From an uncultured Planctomycetales bacterium (lineage in GTDB: Bacteria > Planctomycetota > Planctomycetia > Isosphaerales > Isosphaeraceae): a stretch of 5,918 nt of DNA. The position numbers and the translations under genes are program-made. The notes beneath the pieces are model-generated. The model was not told where the DNA came from. It made no database searches and saw only the letters and a program-made list of their open reading frames with translations. This document shows, one piece after another, positions 1 to 5,292 of the stretch. Location of the stretch: assembly GCA_937907525.1 (NCBI GenBank), contig CALCIB010000342.1, positions 1-5,918 of the forward strand. Direction: 5' to 3'. Each line of letters opens with the position of its first letter. Position 1 is the first letter of the stretch.

Positions 1-97
1 ACTCCTCGCGACGGCGACGCTCCTCAAGCGCCAGGCTCTCGGACTCCTCGCGACGGCGACGCTCCTCAAGCGCCAGGCTCTCGGACTCCTCGCGACG
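1..97 (-). repeat. 42-bp tandem repeat in the Uma2 C-terminal tail
   Basis: Bases 1-42 and 43-84 are identical 42-bp units. A third partial copy starts at 85, with the first 13 bases identical before divergence at 98. The unit is a multiple of three and encodes ESLALEERRRREES in the minus-strand frame, so copy-number changes would lengthen or shorten the helical tail without a frameshift. The array may continue beyond the left edge. Confidence 0.95.
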
Positions 98-784
98 CCG
101 ATCGGCCTCCCGGCGGCGGCGACGCTCGACCTTGGCCAACCGGCGCATGGCGCGACGGTCCTTCATGACGTCCTGGACGTGCTGGAACGCTTCGCCGTCG
201 GGACGACGCAACACCAGGGCGTTGTCGAACGGCGGCGTCTCGAACGTCACTTCCAACAGCGGGCTGGTCCAGCCGTCGGTCTCGGCGATCGGCTCCAACC
301 CGGCGGCGCCGCGACGCCAGCCGTCGAACCGGCCGGCCGCCTCCTCGGGGAAGTAATAGTAGTATTCCTCGACTCCGCGGGCGTCGTAGAGCCGCCGCTT
401 CCGATCCATCTCCTTCTCGCCGTTGCTGGGCGAGTGGATCTCGAAGACGACCTGCGGCGCGTGGCCCTCCAGCCATTCCTTGTAGGAGTGCCTGGGCGCC
501 TTGGGTCGTCCGAACGCGACGAAGACGTCGGGCGCCACGCAGCGCCTGGCGTCGTCTTCGTCGAAGTACCAGAGCAGGTCGCAGGCGACCAGGACGTTGG
601 GGCGGTCGCGATACAGGTCGTCGAGGCCCTCGGCGATGGTGACCATCCACTTGTACTGGGTCTGGTTGTCCGCCATGGGTCGGCCGTCGCTGTCGGGGAA
701 GTTCGGGTCGTAGGCGTCCCAGTACGGCGGATCCGCCAGCGGGATCGGCTCTGGAATCGGTCGTCCATGCCTGGCCGTGCTCAT
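1..784 (-). CDS. Uma2 family (DUF820) putative endonuclease-fold protein, 3' end cut by window edge
   Basis: Read from the minus strand, the frame starts MSTARHGRPIPEPIPLADPP and stays open for 261 codons to base 1, so the C-terminus is missing. The core matches the planctomycete form of Uma2, a family with a PD-(D/E)xK restriction-endonuclease-like fold whose biological role is unproven. Visible hallmarks are VAPDVFVAFG (Asp86), VVFEIHSPSN (Glu115) and DRKRRLYDARGVEEY (Lys129), the places where the family's D, E and K residues fall. From about residue 205 the protein turns into a charged helical tail rich in Arg and Glu, ending in 14-residue repeats (ESLALEERRRREES); coiled-coil tails are common in this subfamily. 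The ATG at 784 is supported by GAGAGAGG (plus-strand 793-800), 8 nt upstream. The gene diverges from the Hsp70 gene. Family assignment is firm; nuclease activity and substrate are unknown. Confidence 0.88.
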   Translation of the reverse strand, partial: MSTARHGRPIPEPIPLADPPYWDAYDPNFPDSDGRPMADNQTQYKWMVTIAEGLDDLYRDRPNVLVACDLLWYFDEDDARRCVAPDVFVAFGRPKAPRHSYKEWLEGHAPQVVFEIHSPSNGEKEMDRKRRLYDARGVEEYYYYFPEEAAGRFDGWRRGAAGLEPIAETDGWTSPLLEVTFETPPFDNALVLRRPDGEAFQHVQDVMKDRRAMRRLAKVERRRRREADRRREESESLALEERRRREESESLALEERRRREE

Positions 785-892
785 GACGGGTACCTCTCTC
801 GCCGCCTCGATTCAAACGTCCACTTCTTTCTAGCACGCGCGGAACGGAAGATCCAGAAGGTCGGCCGCGCGAATCCCGGATGGGCCGGGCGC

Positions 893-920
893 TTTCAAGC
901 CGCGCGCCATGCTCTAATAA
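893..920 (+). promoter_or_regulatory. Candidate promoter for the Hsp70-1 operon
   Basis: A possible -35 TTTCAA (893-898; three matches to TTGACA) is followed after 16 nt by a possible -10 TAATAA (915-920) in the single AT-rich patch of the region. Transcription would then begin near 927-928 and leave a leader of about 100 nt before Hsp70-1. The -35 is weak and planctomycete promoters often differ from the E. coli consensus, so this is only a candidate. Confidence 0.25.
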
Positions 921-927
921 TAGATGG

Positions 928-947
928 GCGCTTGAAGAAACAAGCGC
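928..947 (+). promoter_or_regulatory. Inverted repeat / possible 5'-leader hairpin 1
   Basis: GCGCTTG (928-934) and CAAGCGC (941-947) are perfect reverse complements around the 6-nt loop AAGAAA. It lies just after the candidate promoter and could be either a protein-binding operator or a stem-loop at the very 5' end of the mRNA. No T-run follows, so it is not a typical terminator. Confidence 0.45.
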
Positions 948-948
948 G

Positions 949-978
949 CGCGACGAAAACACGCGAGGGGTCGTCGCG
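949..978 (+). promoter_or_regulatory. Inverted repeat / possible 5'-leader hairpin 2
   Basis: CGCGACGA (949-956) and TCGTCGCG (971-978) are perfect reverse complements around a 14-nt loop. It sits one base after hairpin 1 and 48 bases before the Hsp70-1 start. In GC-rich DNA an 8-bp stem of CG/GA composition can occur by chance, so functional meaning is uncertain. Confidence 0.35.
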
Positions 979-1026
979 AAACGCCGTCGTCGACGCCGGA
1001 TCATCAACGCTACGCGGAGCGCGGAC

Positions 1027-2712
1027 ATGTCTCAGCCCGAGGGTTTGAAGCGCGTCTTCGGGATCGACCTGGGGACGACCTACTCGGTGATCTCGTACGT
1101 CGACGAGCACGGCAAGGCGGTGGTCGCGCCCAACCAGGAGAGCGAGCGGATCACGCCGTCGGCGGTCCTCTTCGACGGCGACGCGGTCATCGTCGGCGAC
1201 ACGGCCAAGGAGTCGGCCAAGGTGGAGCCCCACCGGGTCGTCGCCCGGGTCAAACAGCACATGGGCGACCCCAACTTCGTCTTCGAGCACGAGGGCCGGA
1301 CCTACAACGCCGAGGACGTCTCCTCGTTCATCCTCCGCAAGGTCGTCGGCGACGCCGAGATCGCCCTCGGCGAGTCGGTCACCGACGTCGTCATCACCTG
1401 CCCGGCTTACTTCGGCACCCCCGAGCGCGAGGCCACCGCCAACGCCGGCAAGCTCGCCGGCCTCAACGTCCGCGCCATCCTCAACGAGCCCACCGCCGCC
1501 GCCATCGCCTACGGCCTGGAACAAGCCGCCGACCAGACCGTCCTGGTCTACGACCTGGGCGGCGGCACCTTCGACGTCACCATGATCGAGATCAAGGACC
1601 GCCTCATCCGCGTCGTCTGCACCGGCGGCGACCACCGCCTGGGCGGAGCGCTCTGGGACGAGGCGGTCGTCATGTACCTGGCCGAACAGTTCCGCGAGCA
1701 GACCGGCGAGGAGTCCGACCCCCTCGACGACCCCGAGGTCCTCAACGATCTTTCCCTCCAGGCCGAGCGCGGCAAGAAGACCCTCACCCAGCGCGAGAAG
1801 GCCCCGTTCCGCGTCACCCACGCCGGCAAACAGGCCCGCGTCGAACTCGACCGCGCCCGGTTCGAGGAGATCACCCGCCACCTCCTCGACCGCACGATCG
1901 AGCTGACCCGCGAGATGCTCGACGACGCCCGCGCCAAGGGGTCCGAGACGTTCGACAAGATCATCCTGGTCGGCGGCGCCACCCGGATGCCCCAGGTCCG
2001 CGACCGGATCGTCGCCGAGTTCCACGTCGAGCCCGAGACCTACGATCCCGACGAGGCCGTCGCCAAGGGCGCGGCGCTCTTCGGCCTCAAGGAATCGCTC
2101 CAGCAGGGCGTGCAAGACATCCTCGCCGCGGCCGGGAACGGTGACGGGGCCGCGACGATCCAGGGCGAAAACGGCCCCATCGACCTGGCCGAAGTCTCCG
2201 AATCCGAGGTCGCCGAGGCGCTCGACCGTCTTGAAACCCAACTCGGCTTCACGCTCACCGGCCCGGTGCGCGAGTTGGTGGGGACGAAGATCGTCAACGT
2301 GCTGTCCAAGAGCCTCGGGGTGGTCGCGCTCAACGCCGACCGCCGGGAGGAGGTCGTCTACCTCCTGCCGCGGAACACCGAGGTCCCCTTCGAGCGCTCC
2401 ACCGACTTCGGCACCGACGCGGAGGACCAAGAGGCCGTCGACATCCGCGTCATGTCCGGCGAGCGCGACAGCCCCGACCCCAGCGACTGCCAGGAGGTCG
2501 GCGTGGCGACGTTGAACCTCCCCGAGCGACTGCCGGCCAAGAGCCCGATCCGCGTCAAGTTCGCCATCACCCGCGACGGCCGCCTGAACGTCACCGCCAC
2601 CGACCTGACCGCCGGCGGCGCCATCGACGTCGAGTTCCAAACCGAGGCCGTCTCCGACTCCGAGGCCGTCGAGGAACGCTCCACCGCGCTTCGGATGCTC
2701 TCGGTGTCGTGA
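1027..2712 (+). CDS. Hsp70 family chaperone, lidless with interdomain insert (Hsp70-1)
   Basis: This is a 561-residue Hsp70 paralogue. The ATPase domain spans about residues 8-355, with GIDLGTTYSV (Asp14, Thr17), Lys76 in VKQHMG at the place of DnaK Lys70, CPAYFG (Pro126), NEPTAAAIAYG (Glu154), DLGGGTFDV (Asp176-Thr181) and LVGGATRMP (Gly316-317), so ATP hydrolysis should be intact. Residues about 356-427 are an extra segment, partly Gly/Asn/Asp-rich and partly helical, where DnaK has only a short linker. The beta-sandwich substrate domain follows (about 428-541, starting KSLGVVALN). The protein ends only 20 residues later, so the alpha-helical lid and C-terminal tail of the usual ~640-residue DnaK are absent. 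ATG 1027 has GGAG 7 nt upstream and places the Hsp70 N-terminus correctly. No dnaJ or grpE is adjacent, arguing against the housekeeping dnaK. It heads the apparent operon; clients are unknown. Confidence 0.93.
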   Translation: MSQPEGLKRVFGIDLGTTYSVISYVDEHGKAVVAPNQESERITPSAVLFDGDAVIVGDTAKESAKVEPHRVVARVKQHMGDPNFVFEHEGRTYNAEDVSSFILRKVVGDAEIALGESVTDVVITCPAYFGTPEREATANAGKLAGLNVRAILNEPTAAAIAYGLEQAADQTVLVYDLGGGTFDVTMIEIKDRLIRVVCTGGDHRLGGALWDEAVVMYLAEQFREQTGEESDPLDDPEVLNDLSLQAERGKKTLTQREKAPFRVTHAGKQARVELDRARFEEITRHLLDRTIELTREMLDDARAKGSETFDKIILVGGATRMPQVRDRIVAEFHVEPETYDPDEAVAKGAALFGLKESLQQGVQDILAAAGNGDGAATIQGENGPIDLAEVSESEVAEALDRLETQLGFTLTGPVRELVGTKIVNVLSKSLGVVALNADRREEVVYLLPRNTEVPFERSTDFGTDAEDQEAVDIRVMSGERDSPDPSDCQEVGVATLNLPERLPAKSPIRVKFAITRDGRLNVTATDLTAGGAIDVEFQTEAVSDSEAVEERSTALRMLSVS

Positions 2713-2723
2713 AAACCATTCGT

Positions 2724-2729
2724 GGAGGG
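2724..2729 (+). promoter_or_regulatory. Ribosome binding site fixing the start of the first operonic Uma2
   Basis: GGAGGG lies 6 nt before ATG 2736. It directly abuts ATG 2730, which is too close, and lies downstream of a GTG at 2709 that would overlap the Hsp70-1 stop. It therefore favours the 2736 start. Confidence 0.7.
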
Positions 2730-2735
2730 ATGCCG

Positions 2736-3401
2736 ATGTCGACGACCCTGGATCGATCGAGCCCCGCGGCGCCCGCGCGCGAAACCGAAGGCCGCATCAT
2801 CCTGGCGGACGTGTCGTGGGACCAGTACGAAGCGCTCCTGGACCTGTTCACCGGCCGCCGCCTCCGGATCACCTACGACCGCGGAACGCTCGAAATCATG
2901 TCTCCCTCGTCGCTCCACGAGTGGTACAAGGAAGTCCTCGCCAGCCTCGTCCGATCGCTCGCCGGGGGGTTGAAGGTCGATTACGTGGCGTTCGGTTCGA
3001 CGCGATTCAAAAACAAGCTCCTCGCCTACGGGGTCGAGCCCGACGCATGCTTCCTCGTCGACTCCTACCGTCCGGGCTTCAAATGGAGGGAGTATGACGT
3101 CGCCATCGACCCGCCCCCGGACCTCGTGATCGAGGTGGACCTGACGAGCGACTCGAAGGTGCGTCTCAAAACCTACGCGTCCCTGAAGGTCCGAGAGGTC
3201 TGGCGGTTCGACGGCGCCGATCTGACCGTACTCGTCCTTCGAGACGGCGCCTACGTCCAGGCCGATCGCAGCCCGTCGTTCCCCCTCGCGCCGCTCGACC
3301 GACTGACGTCGTTCGTCCGCGACTTCGAGGACGGTTCCGAACGAGTCTGGATGGACGAGGTCCGCGCCTGGGCGAGTTCGCTCGTCAAAGGCGATCGGTG
3401 A
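2736..3401 (+). CDS. Uma2 family (DUF820) protein, first operonic copy
   Basis: The product is 221 residues. Family landmarks are a variable N-terminus to about residue 20, then VSWDQYEALLDLF, YDRGTLEIMSPSSLHEWYK (Glu53, His61), GVEPDACFLVDS (Asp103), IDPPPDLVIEVDLTSDS (Asp129, Glu133) and EVWRFDG near 154-160. This is the form of Uma2 abundant in cyanobacteria and planctomycetes, with a predicted PD-(D/E)xK-like fold. Where many Uma2 proteins have a lysine (Kxx-x-YA), this one has Arg143 (VRLKTYA), so catalysis cannot be assumed. No signal peptide or membrane segment is seen, so it should be cytoplasmic. It follows Hsp70-1 by 23 nt and precedes the pilin-like gene by 13 nt. It is a clear paralogue of the protein encoded at 4638-5288. 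An alternative GTG start at 2709 would add nine residues and create a GTGA overlap with Hsp70-1. Confidence 0.9.
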   Translation: MSTTLDRSSPAAPARETEGRIILADVSWDQYEALLDLFTGRRLRITYDRGTLEIMSPSSLHEWYKEVLASLVRSLAGGLKVDYVAFGSTRFKNKLLAYGVEPDACFLVDSYRPGFKWREYDVAIDPPPDLVIEVDLTSDSKVRLKTYASLKVREVWRFDGADLTVLVLRDGAYVQADRSPSFPLAPLDRLTSFVRDFEDGSERVWMDEVRAWASSLVKGDR

Positions 3402-3414
3402 GGAGGCGTCGATC

Positions 3415-4029
3415 ATGAAGCGGCCCGGACGGCGCGACCTCCGAGGCGGGTTCAATCGGATCGAGATCTTGGTGGTCGTGGTGATCGTCGGGATCCTGGT
3501 GGCCGTCCTGTTCCCGGCGATCAAAGCCTCGTCGCACCGCTACAAGCCGCCGGCCATCCCCGATCGCGAGCCGCTCGAGGAGCGACGAGTTTACCTGCCG
3601 ATCGGGATCTCGATCGTCCGACCGCCGGGCTGGGAAGTCGTGATTCGTCGGGAAGACGACTGGTCCGCCGGGGTGATCGCCCTCACCTATCCGGATCCTT
3701 TCTCCGCCTCCTTGGAGGTTCGATGGTCACCGACGAGCCCCGAAATCCCGGCCGATTCGAACGAAATCGCGTTCCAGGGACGACCCGCGCATCTCAAAAT
3801 CGAGAGACAGGCCCCGAACCCCTGGTTCTTCGGCAGCGATCGGCGGGCGGGAGGCCAGCGCGAGTCGCGCGGATATCTCCAGGCGAACCTCGTCGCGCGC
3901 CGCGGCGACCGCTGGATCACCATCGAGTTTTCGTGCTTCGGCGACCACCCGGAGGTCCCTCCCATGATCTGGAAATACCTGGAGACCCTGGACGGCCCGA
4001 CGCCGGGGTCCGCCACCGAGCGTACGTGA
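3415..4029 (+). CDS. Prepilin-like N-terminal helix protein, copy A
   Basis: The product is 204 residues with a type IV prepilin-like start: a basic leader (MKRPGRRDLRGG), a candidate prepilin-peptidase site Gly12/Phe13 with Glu17 at mature position +5, and a hydrophobic helix to about residue 36 (IEILVVVVIVGILVAVLFPAI). This predicts inner-membrane insertion with the rest outside the cytoplasm. Arg15 at mature +3 is unusual inside such a helix. After a Pro-rich linker (YKPPAIPDREP) comes a domain of about 150 residues with alternating hydrophobic residues, an SIVRPPGWEVV segment, FQGRPAHLKIERQ and RWITIEFSCFGD. Its function is unrecognised; the GF/P-W pattern recalls PsbP/DcrB-like exported domains only loosely. 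It lacks the continuation seen in DUF1559 planctomycete pseudopilins. AGGAGG (3401-3406) lies 8 nt before the ATG and overlaps the preceding stop codon. It is paralogous to the next gene. Confidence 0.82.
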   Translation: MKRPGRRDLRGGFNRIEILVVVVIVGILVAVLFPAIKASSHRYKPPAIPDREPLEERRVYLPIGISIVRPPGWEVVIRREDDWSAGVIALTYPDPFSASLEVRWSPTSPEIPADSNEIAFQGRPAHLKIERQAPNPWFFGSDRRAGGQRESRGYLQANLVARRGDRWITIEFSCFGDHPEVPPMIWKYLETLDGPTPGSATERT

Positions 4030-4044
4030 AGGAGGACCGAACCG

Positions 4045-4647
4045 ATGGCGGCGACATCAAACACGGCTCGAAGCGGGTTCGCTCTGGTCGAGGCCGCCGT
4101 GGTCCTGACGATCATTGGAATCCTGGTGGCCGTCCTGCTTCCGGCGATCGAGGCGGCCCGCCCCTACCGGCCGCCGACCATCCCCGACCGCGAGCCGGGC
4201 GAGGCATATCGCGTCCACCTGCCGAGCGGGTTCTCGGTCGTTCGCCCGCCCTACTGGGAAGTGACCTCGGCCGAAGATCCGAACGGCTCGTGGGGCCAGT
4301 TCGAGTTTCGGTCGCCGATCGCCAACAAGCCGGGAGGGTATCTTCGGATCTTCTGGGAGAGGTCGGAGCCCGCCCGAGACCCGAAGGCCGTGGAGATCAA
4401 GTTCCAGGGTCGACCGGCGTGGATGACGACGGAAAGACAGAATCCCGTGTTCATGGACTACGCCGGCAAGTTCACGGCGTTCATTCAGGCCCCGCGCGAC
4501 GATTGCTGGATCTCGATCTCGTACTCCTTCTTCGGCGACCAGTCCGCCGTGCCTGATATGATGTGGAAGTACTTCGAGACCGTCGCGGCCTCCTCGAACG
4601 CCGCGACGGCGACCGCCGAAAACCGGGAGGGGCCGTCATGTCCATAG
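4045..4647 (+). CDS. Prepilin-like N-terminal helix protein, copy B
   Basis: The product is 200 residues, with a leader ending RSG and a candidate cleavage Gly11/Phe12, Glu16 at mature +5, and a hydrophobic helix to about residue 35 (VEAAVVLTIIGILVAVLLPA). A Pro-rich linker (YRPPTIPDREPGE) and an extracytoplasmic domain follow. It parallels copy A throughout: VVRPPYWEV, KFQGRPAWMTTERQ, CWISISYSFFGD and MMWKYFETV all have counterparts in copy A. The two genes also share an 18-nt identical stretch in the helix region (3493-3510 and 4120-4137), so they arose by tandem duplication. Its prepilin helix is more orthodox than that of copy A. AAGGAGG (4029-4035) lies 9 nt upstream of the ATG. The last 10 nt overlap the start of the next Uma2 gene, indicating translational coupling. 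It may be a minor pseudopilin or simply a membrane-anchored envelope protein; no pilus assembly genes are in view. Confidence 0.83.
   Translation: MAATSNTARSGFALVEAAVVLTIIGILVAVLLPAIEAARPYRPPTIPDREPGEAYRVHLPSGFSVVRPPYWEVTSAEDPNGSWGQFEFRSPIANKPGGYLRIFWERSEPARDPKAVEIKFQGRPAWMTTERQNPVFMDYAGKFTAFIQAPRDDCWISISYSFFGDQSAVPDMMWKYFETVAASSNAATATAENREGPSCP
4625..4632 (+). promoter_or_regulatory. Ribosome binding site fixing the start of the second operonic Uma2
   Basis: GGGAGGGG lies 5 nt before ATG 4638, inside the end of the preceding gene. It favours this start over the in-frame ATG at 4563, whose extra 25 residues resemble nothing in the family. Confidence 0.75.
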
Positions 4648-5288
4648 CCGAGGCGACGAAGACCGACGCCCGCCGGATCGTCCTCCGCGACGTGCCATGG
4701 TCGCATTATGAAACGCTCCTGGACATGTTCAAGGACCACCCCCTGCGCATGGCCTACGACCGCGGGACGCTCGAAATCATGACGCCGCTCTCGCTCCACG
4801 AACGGTACAAGAAGCTCATCGGCCGGATGATCGACCTCATGACCCTGGAGTGGGGAATCCGCATCGTCGCCGTCGGACAAACGACTTTCCGCAGCGAGGA
4901 AGTCCTGCGCGGGATCGAACCGGACCAGTGCTATTACCTCGCGAGCGCCGGCGGGGTCGCCGATTGGGCGCGCGTCGACCTGGAGGTCGACCCGCCCCCG
5001 GACCTGGCCGTCGAGATCGACGTGACGAACGACTCGACCTTGCGTCTCGGTATCCACGCGGGACTGAAGATCCCCGAAGTCTGGCGGTTCGACGGGGAGA
5101 CGTTGCAAGTGCTCCGATTGGAGGGCGACGCCTACCGTCCCGTCTCCGCCAGCGTCGTTCTGCCGTCGGCCCCCATATCGGACATGGCGCGGTTCCTCAT
5201 GCGCTACGACATGGGCAACGACACCCTCTGGACGATCGAGTTCCGCGACTGGCTCCTGAAGACGATTCCCACCCCCAGGGAGGGCTGA
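4638..5288 (+). CDS. Uma2 family (DUF820) protein, second operonic copy
   Basis: The product is 216 residues and paralogous to the protein encoded at 2736-3401, with the same landmarks in the same order: VPWSHYETLLDMF, YDRGTLEIMTPLSLHERYK (Glu46, His54), GIEPDQCYYLAS (Asp96), VDPPPDLAVEIDVTNDS (Asp122, Glu126) and PEVWRFDG. The usual conserved lysine position is Arg136 (LRLGIHAGLKI), and the YA that normally follows is HA. Nuclease activity is therefore uncertain, as for the other operonic copy. No signal peptide or membrane segment is visible. It overlaps the end of pilin-like copy B by 10 nt, and its stop codon lies 4 nt before the start of Hsp70-2. Parts of the coding DNA remain closely similar to the first copy (around YDRGTLEIM and DPPPDL), pointing to duplication within this cluster or gene conversion. 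Confidence 0.9.
   Translation: MSIAEATKTDARRIVLRDVPWSHYETLLDMFKDHPLRMAYDRGTLEIMTPLSLHERYKKLIGRMIDLMTLEWGIRIVAVGQTTFRSEEVLRGIEPDQCYYLASAGGVADWARVDLEVDPPPDLAVEIDVTNDSTLRLGIHAGLKIPEVWRFDGETLQVLRLEGDAYRPVSASVVLPSAPISDMARFLMRYDMGNDTLWTIEFRDWLLKTIPTPREG
5277..5284 (+). promoter_or_regulatory. Ribosome binding site of Hsp70-2
   Basis: AGGGAGGG lies 8 nt before ATG 5293 and overlaps the last codons of the Uma2 gene. The two genes are therefore probably translated in a coupled way from one mRNA. Confidence 0.7.
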
Positions 5289-5292
5289 GCCG

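Larger units (their letters stand above)
785..1026. promoter_or_regulatory. Divergent intergenic region between Uma2 and Hsp70-1
   Basis: This 242-bp stretch separates the divergent minus-strand Uma2 gene from the plus-strand Hsp70 gene and must hold the start signals for both unless they are read from further away. It contains the only clearly AT-rich patch nearby (CTAATAATAG, 914-923) in otherwise GC-rich DNA. It also contains an inverted pair TTCAAGC (894-900) / GCTTGAA (930-936) around that patch, and two potential stem-loops further right. No CIRCE element (the HrcA operator, TTAGCACTC-N9-GAGTGCTAA) is present. No convincing protein is encoded here: the open frame continuing upstream of Hsp70-1 to 880 is an Arg-rich extension without family similarity. 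Confidence 0.6.

Noticed and set aside
1..97. CRISPR array
   Set aside because: The repeats are directly adjacent with no spacers and are in frame within a coding region.
928..947. Rho-independent terminator
   Set aside because: The stem is perfect but no T-rich run follows on either strand, and it lies between divergent gene starts rather than after a gene.
880..1026. 49-residue N-terminal extension of Hsp70-1 from an upstream ATG
   Set aside because: The extension is Arg-rich, unlike any Hsp70 leader. It would start within the promoter-like region, and ATG 1027 has a Shine-Dalgarno and the normal Hsp70 N-terminal spacing.
66..1028. Minus-strand open frame (320 codons) across the Uma2 gene and the intergenic region
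   Set aside because: It is in a different frame from the Uma2 protein, extremely Arg-rich and without motifs. The true frame starts at 784 and runs off the left edge without a stop.
895..2640. Long minus-strand open frame (581 codons) opposite Hsp70-1
   Set aside because: It is a by-product of G/C-rich third codon positions in Hsp70-1. The translation is Gly/Asp/Val/Leu-rich with no recognisable domain, and the plus-strand protein has every Hsp70 motif.
1027..2712. Housekeeping dnaK
   Set aside because: There is no lid, there is an interdomain insert, no grpE or dnaJ lies nearby, and a second Hsp70 sits in the same operon; an accessory Hsp70 fits better, so no gene symbol is given.
2358..3524. 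Minus-strand open frame (388 codons) spanning the Hsp70-1 / Uma2 junction
   Set aside because: It crosses two well-supported plus-strand genes, has no recognisable domain and is Arg/Ser-rich, typical of an antisense shadow.
3723..4556. Plus-strand open frame (277 codons) overlapping both pilin-like genes
   Set aside because: It is out of frame with both paralogous pilin-like proteins, whose matching sequence and Shine-Dalgarno sites show the real frames. The alternative is low-complexity Arg/Pro/Gly.
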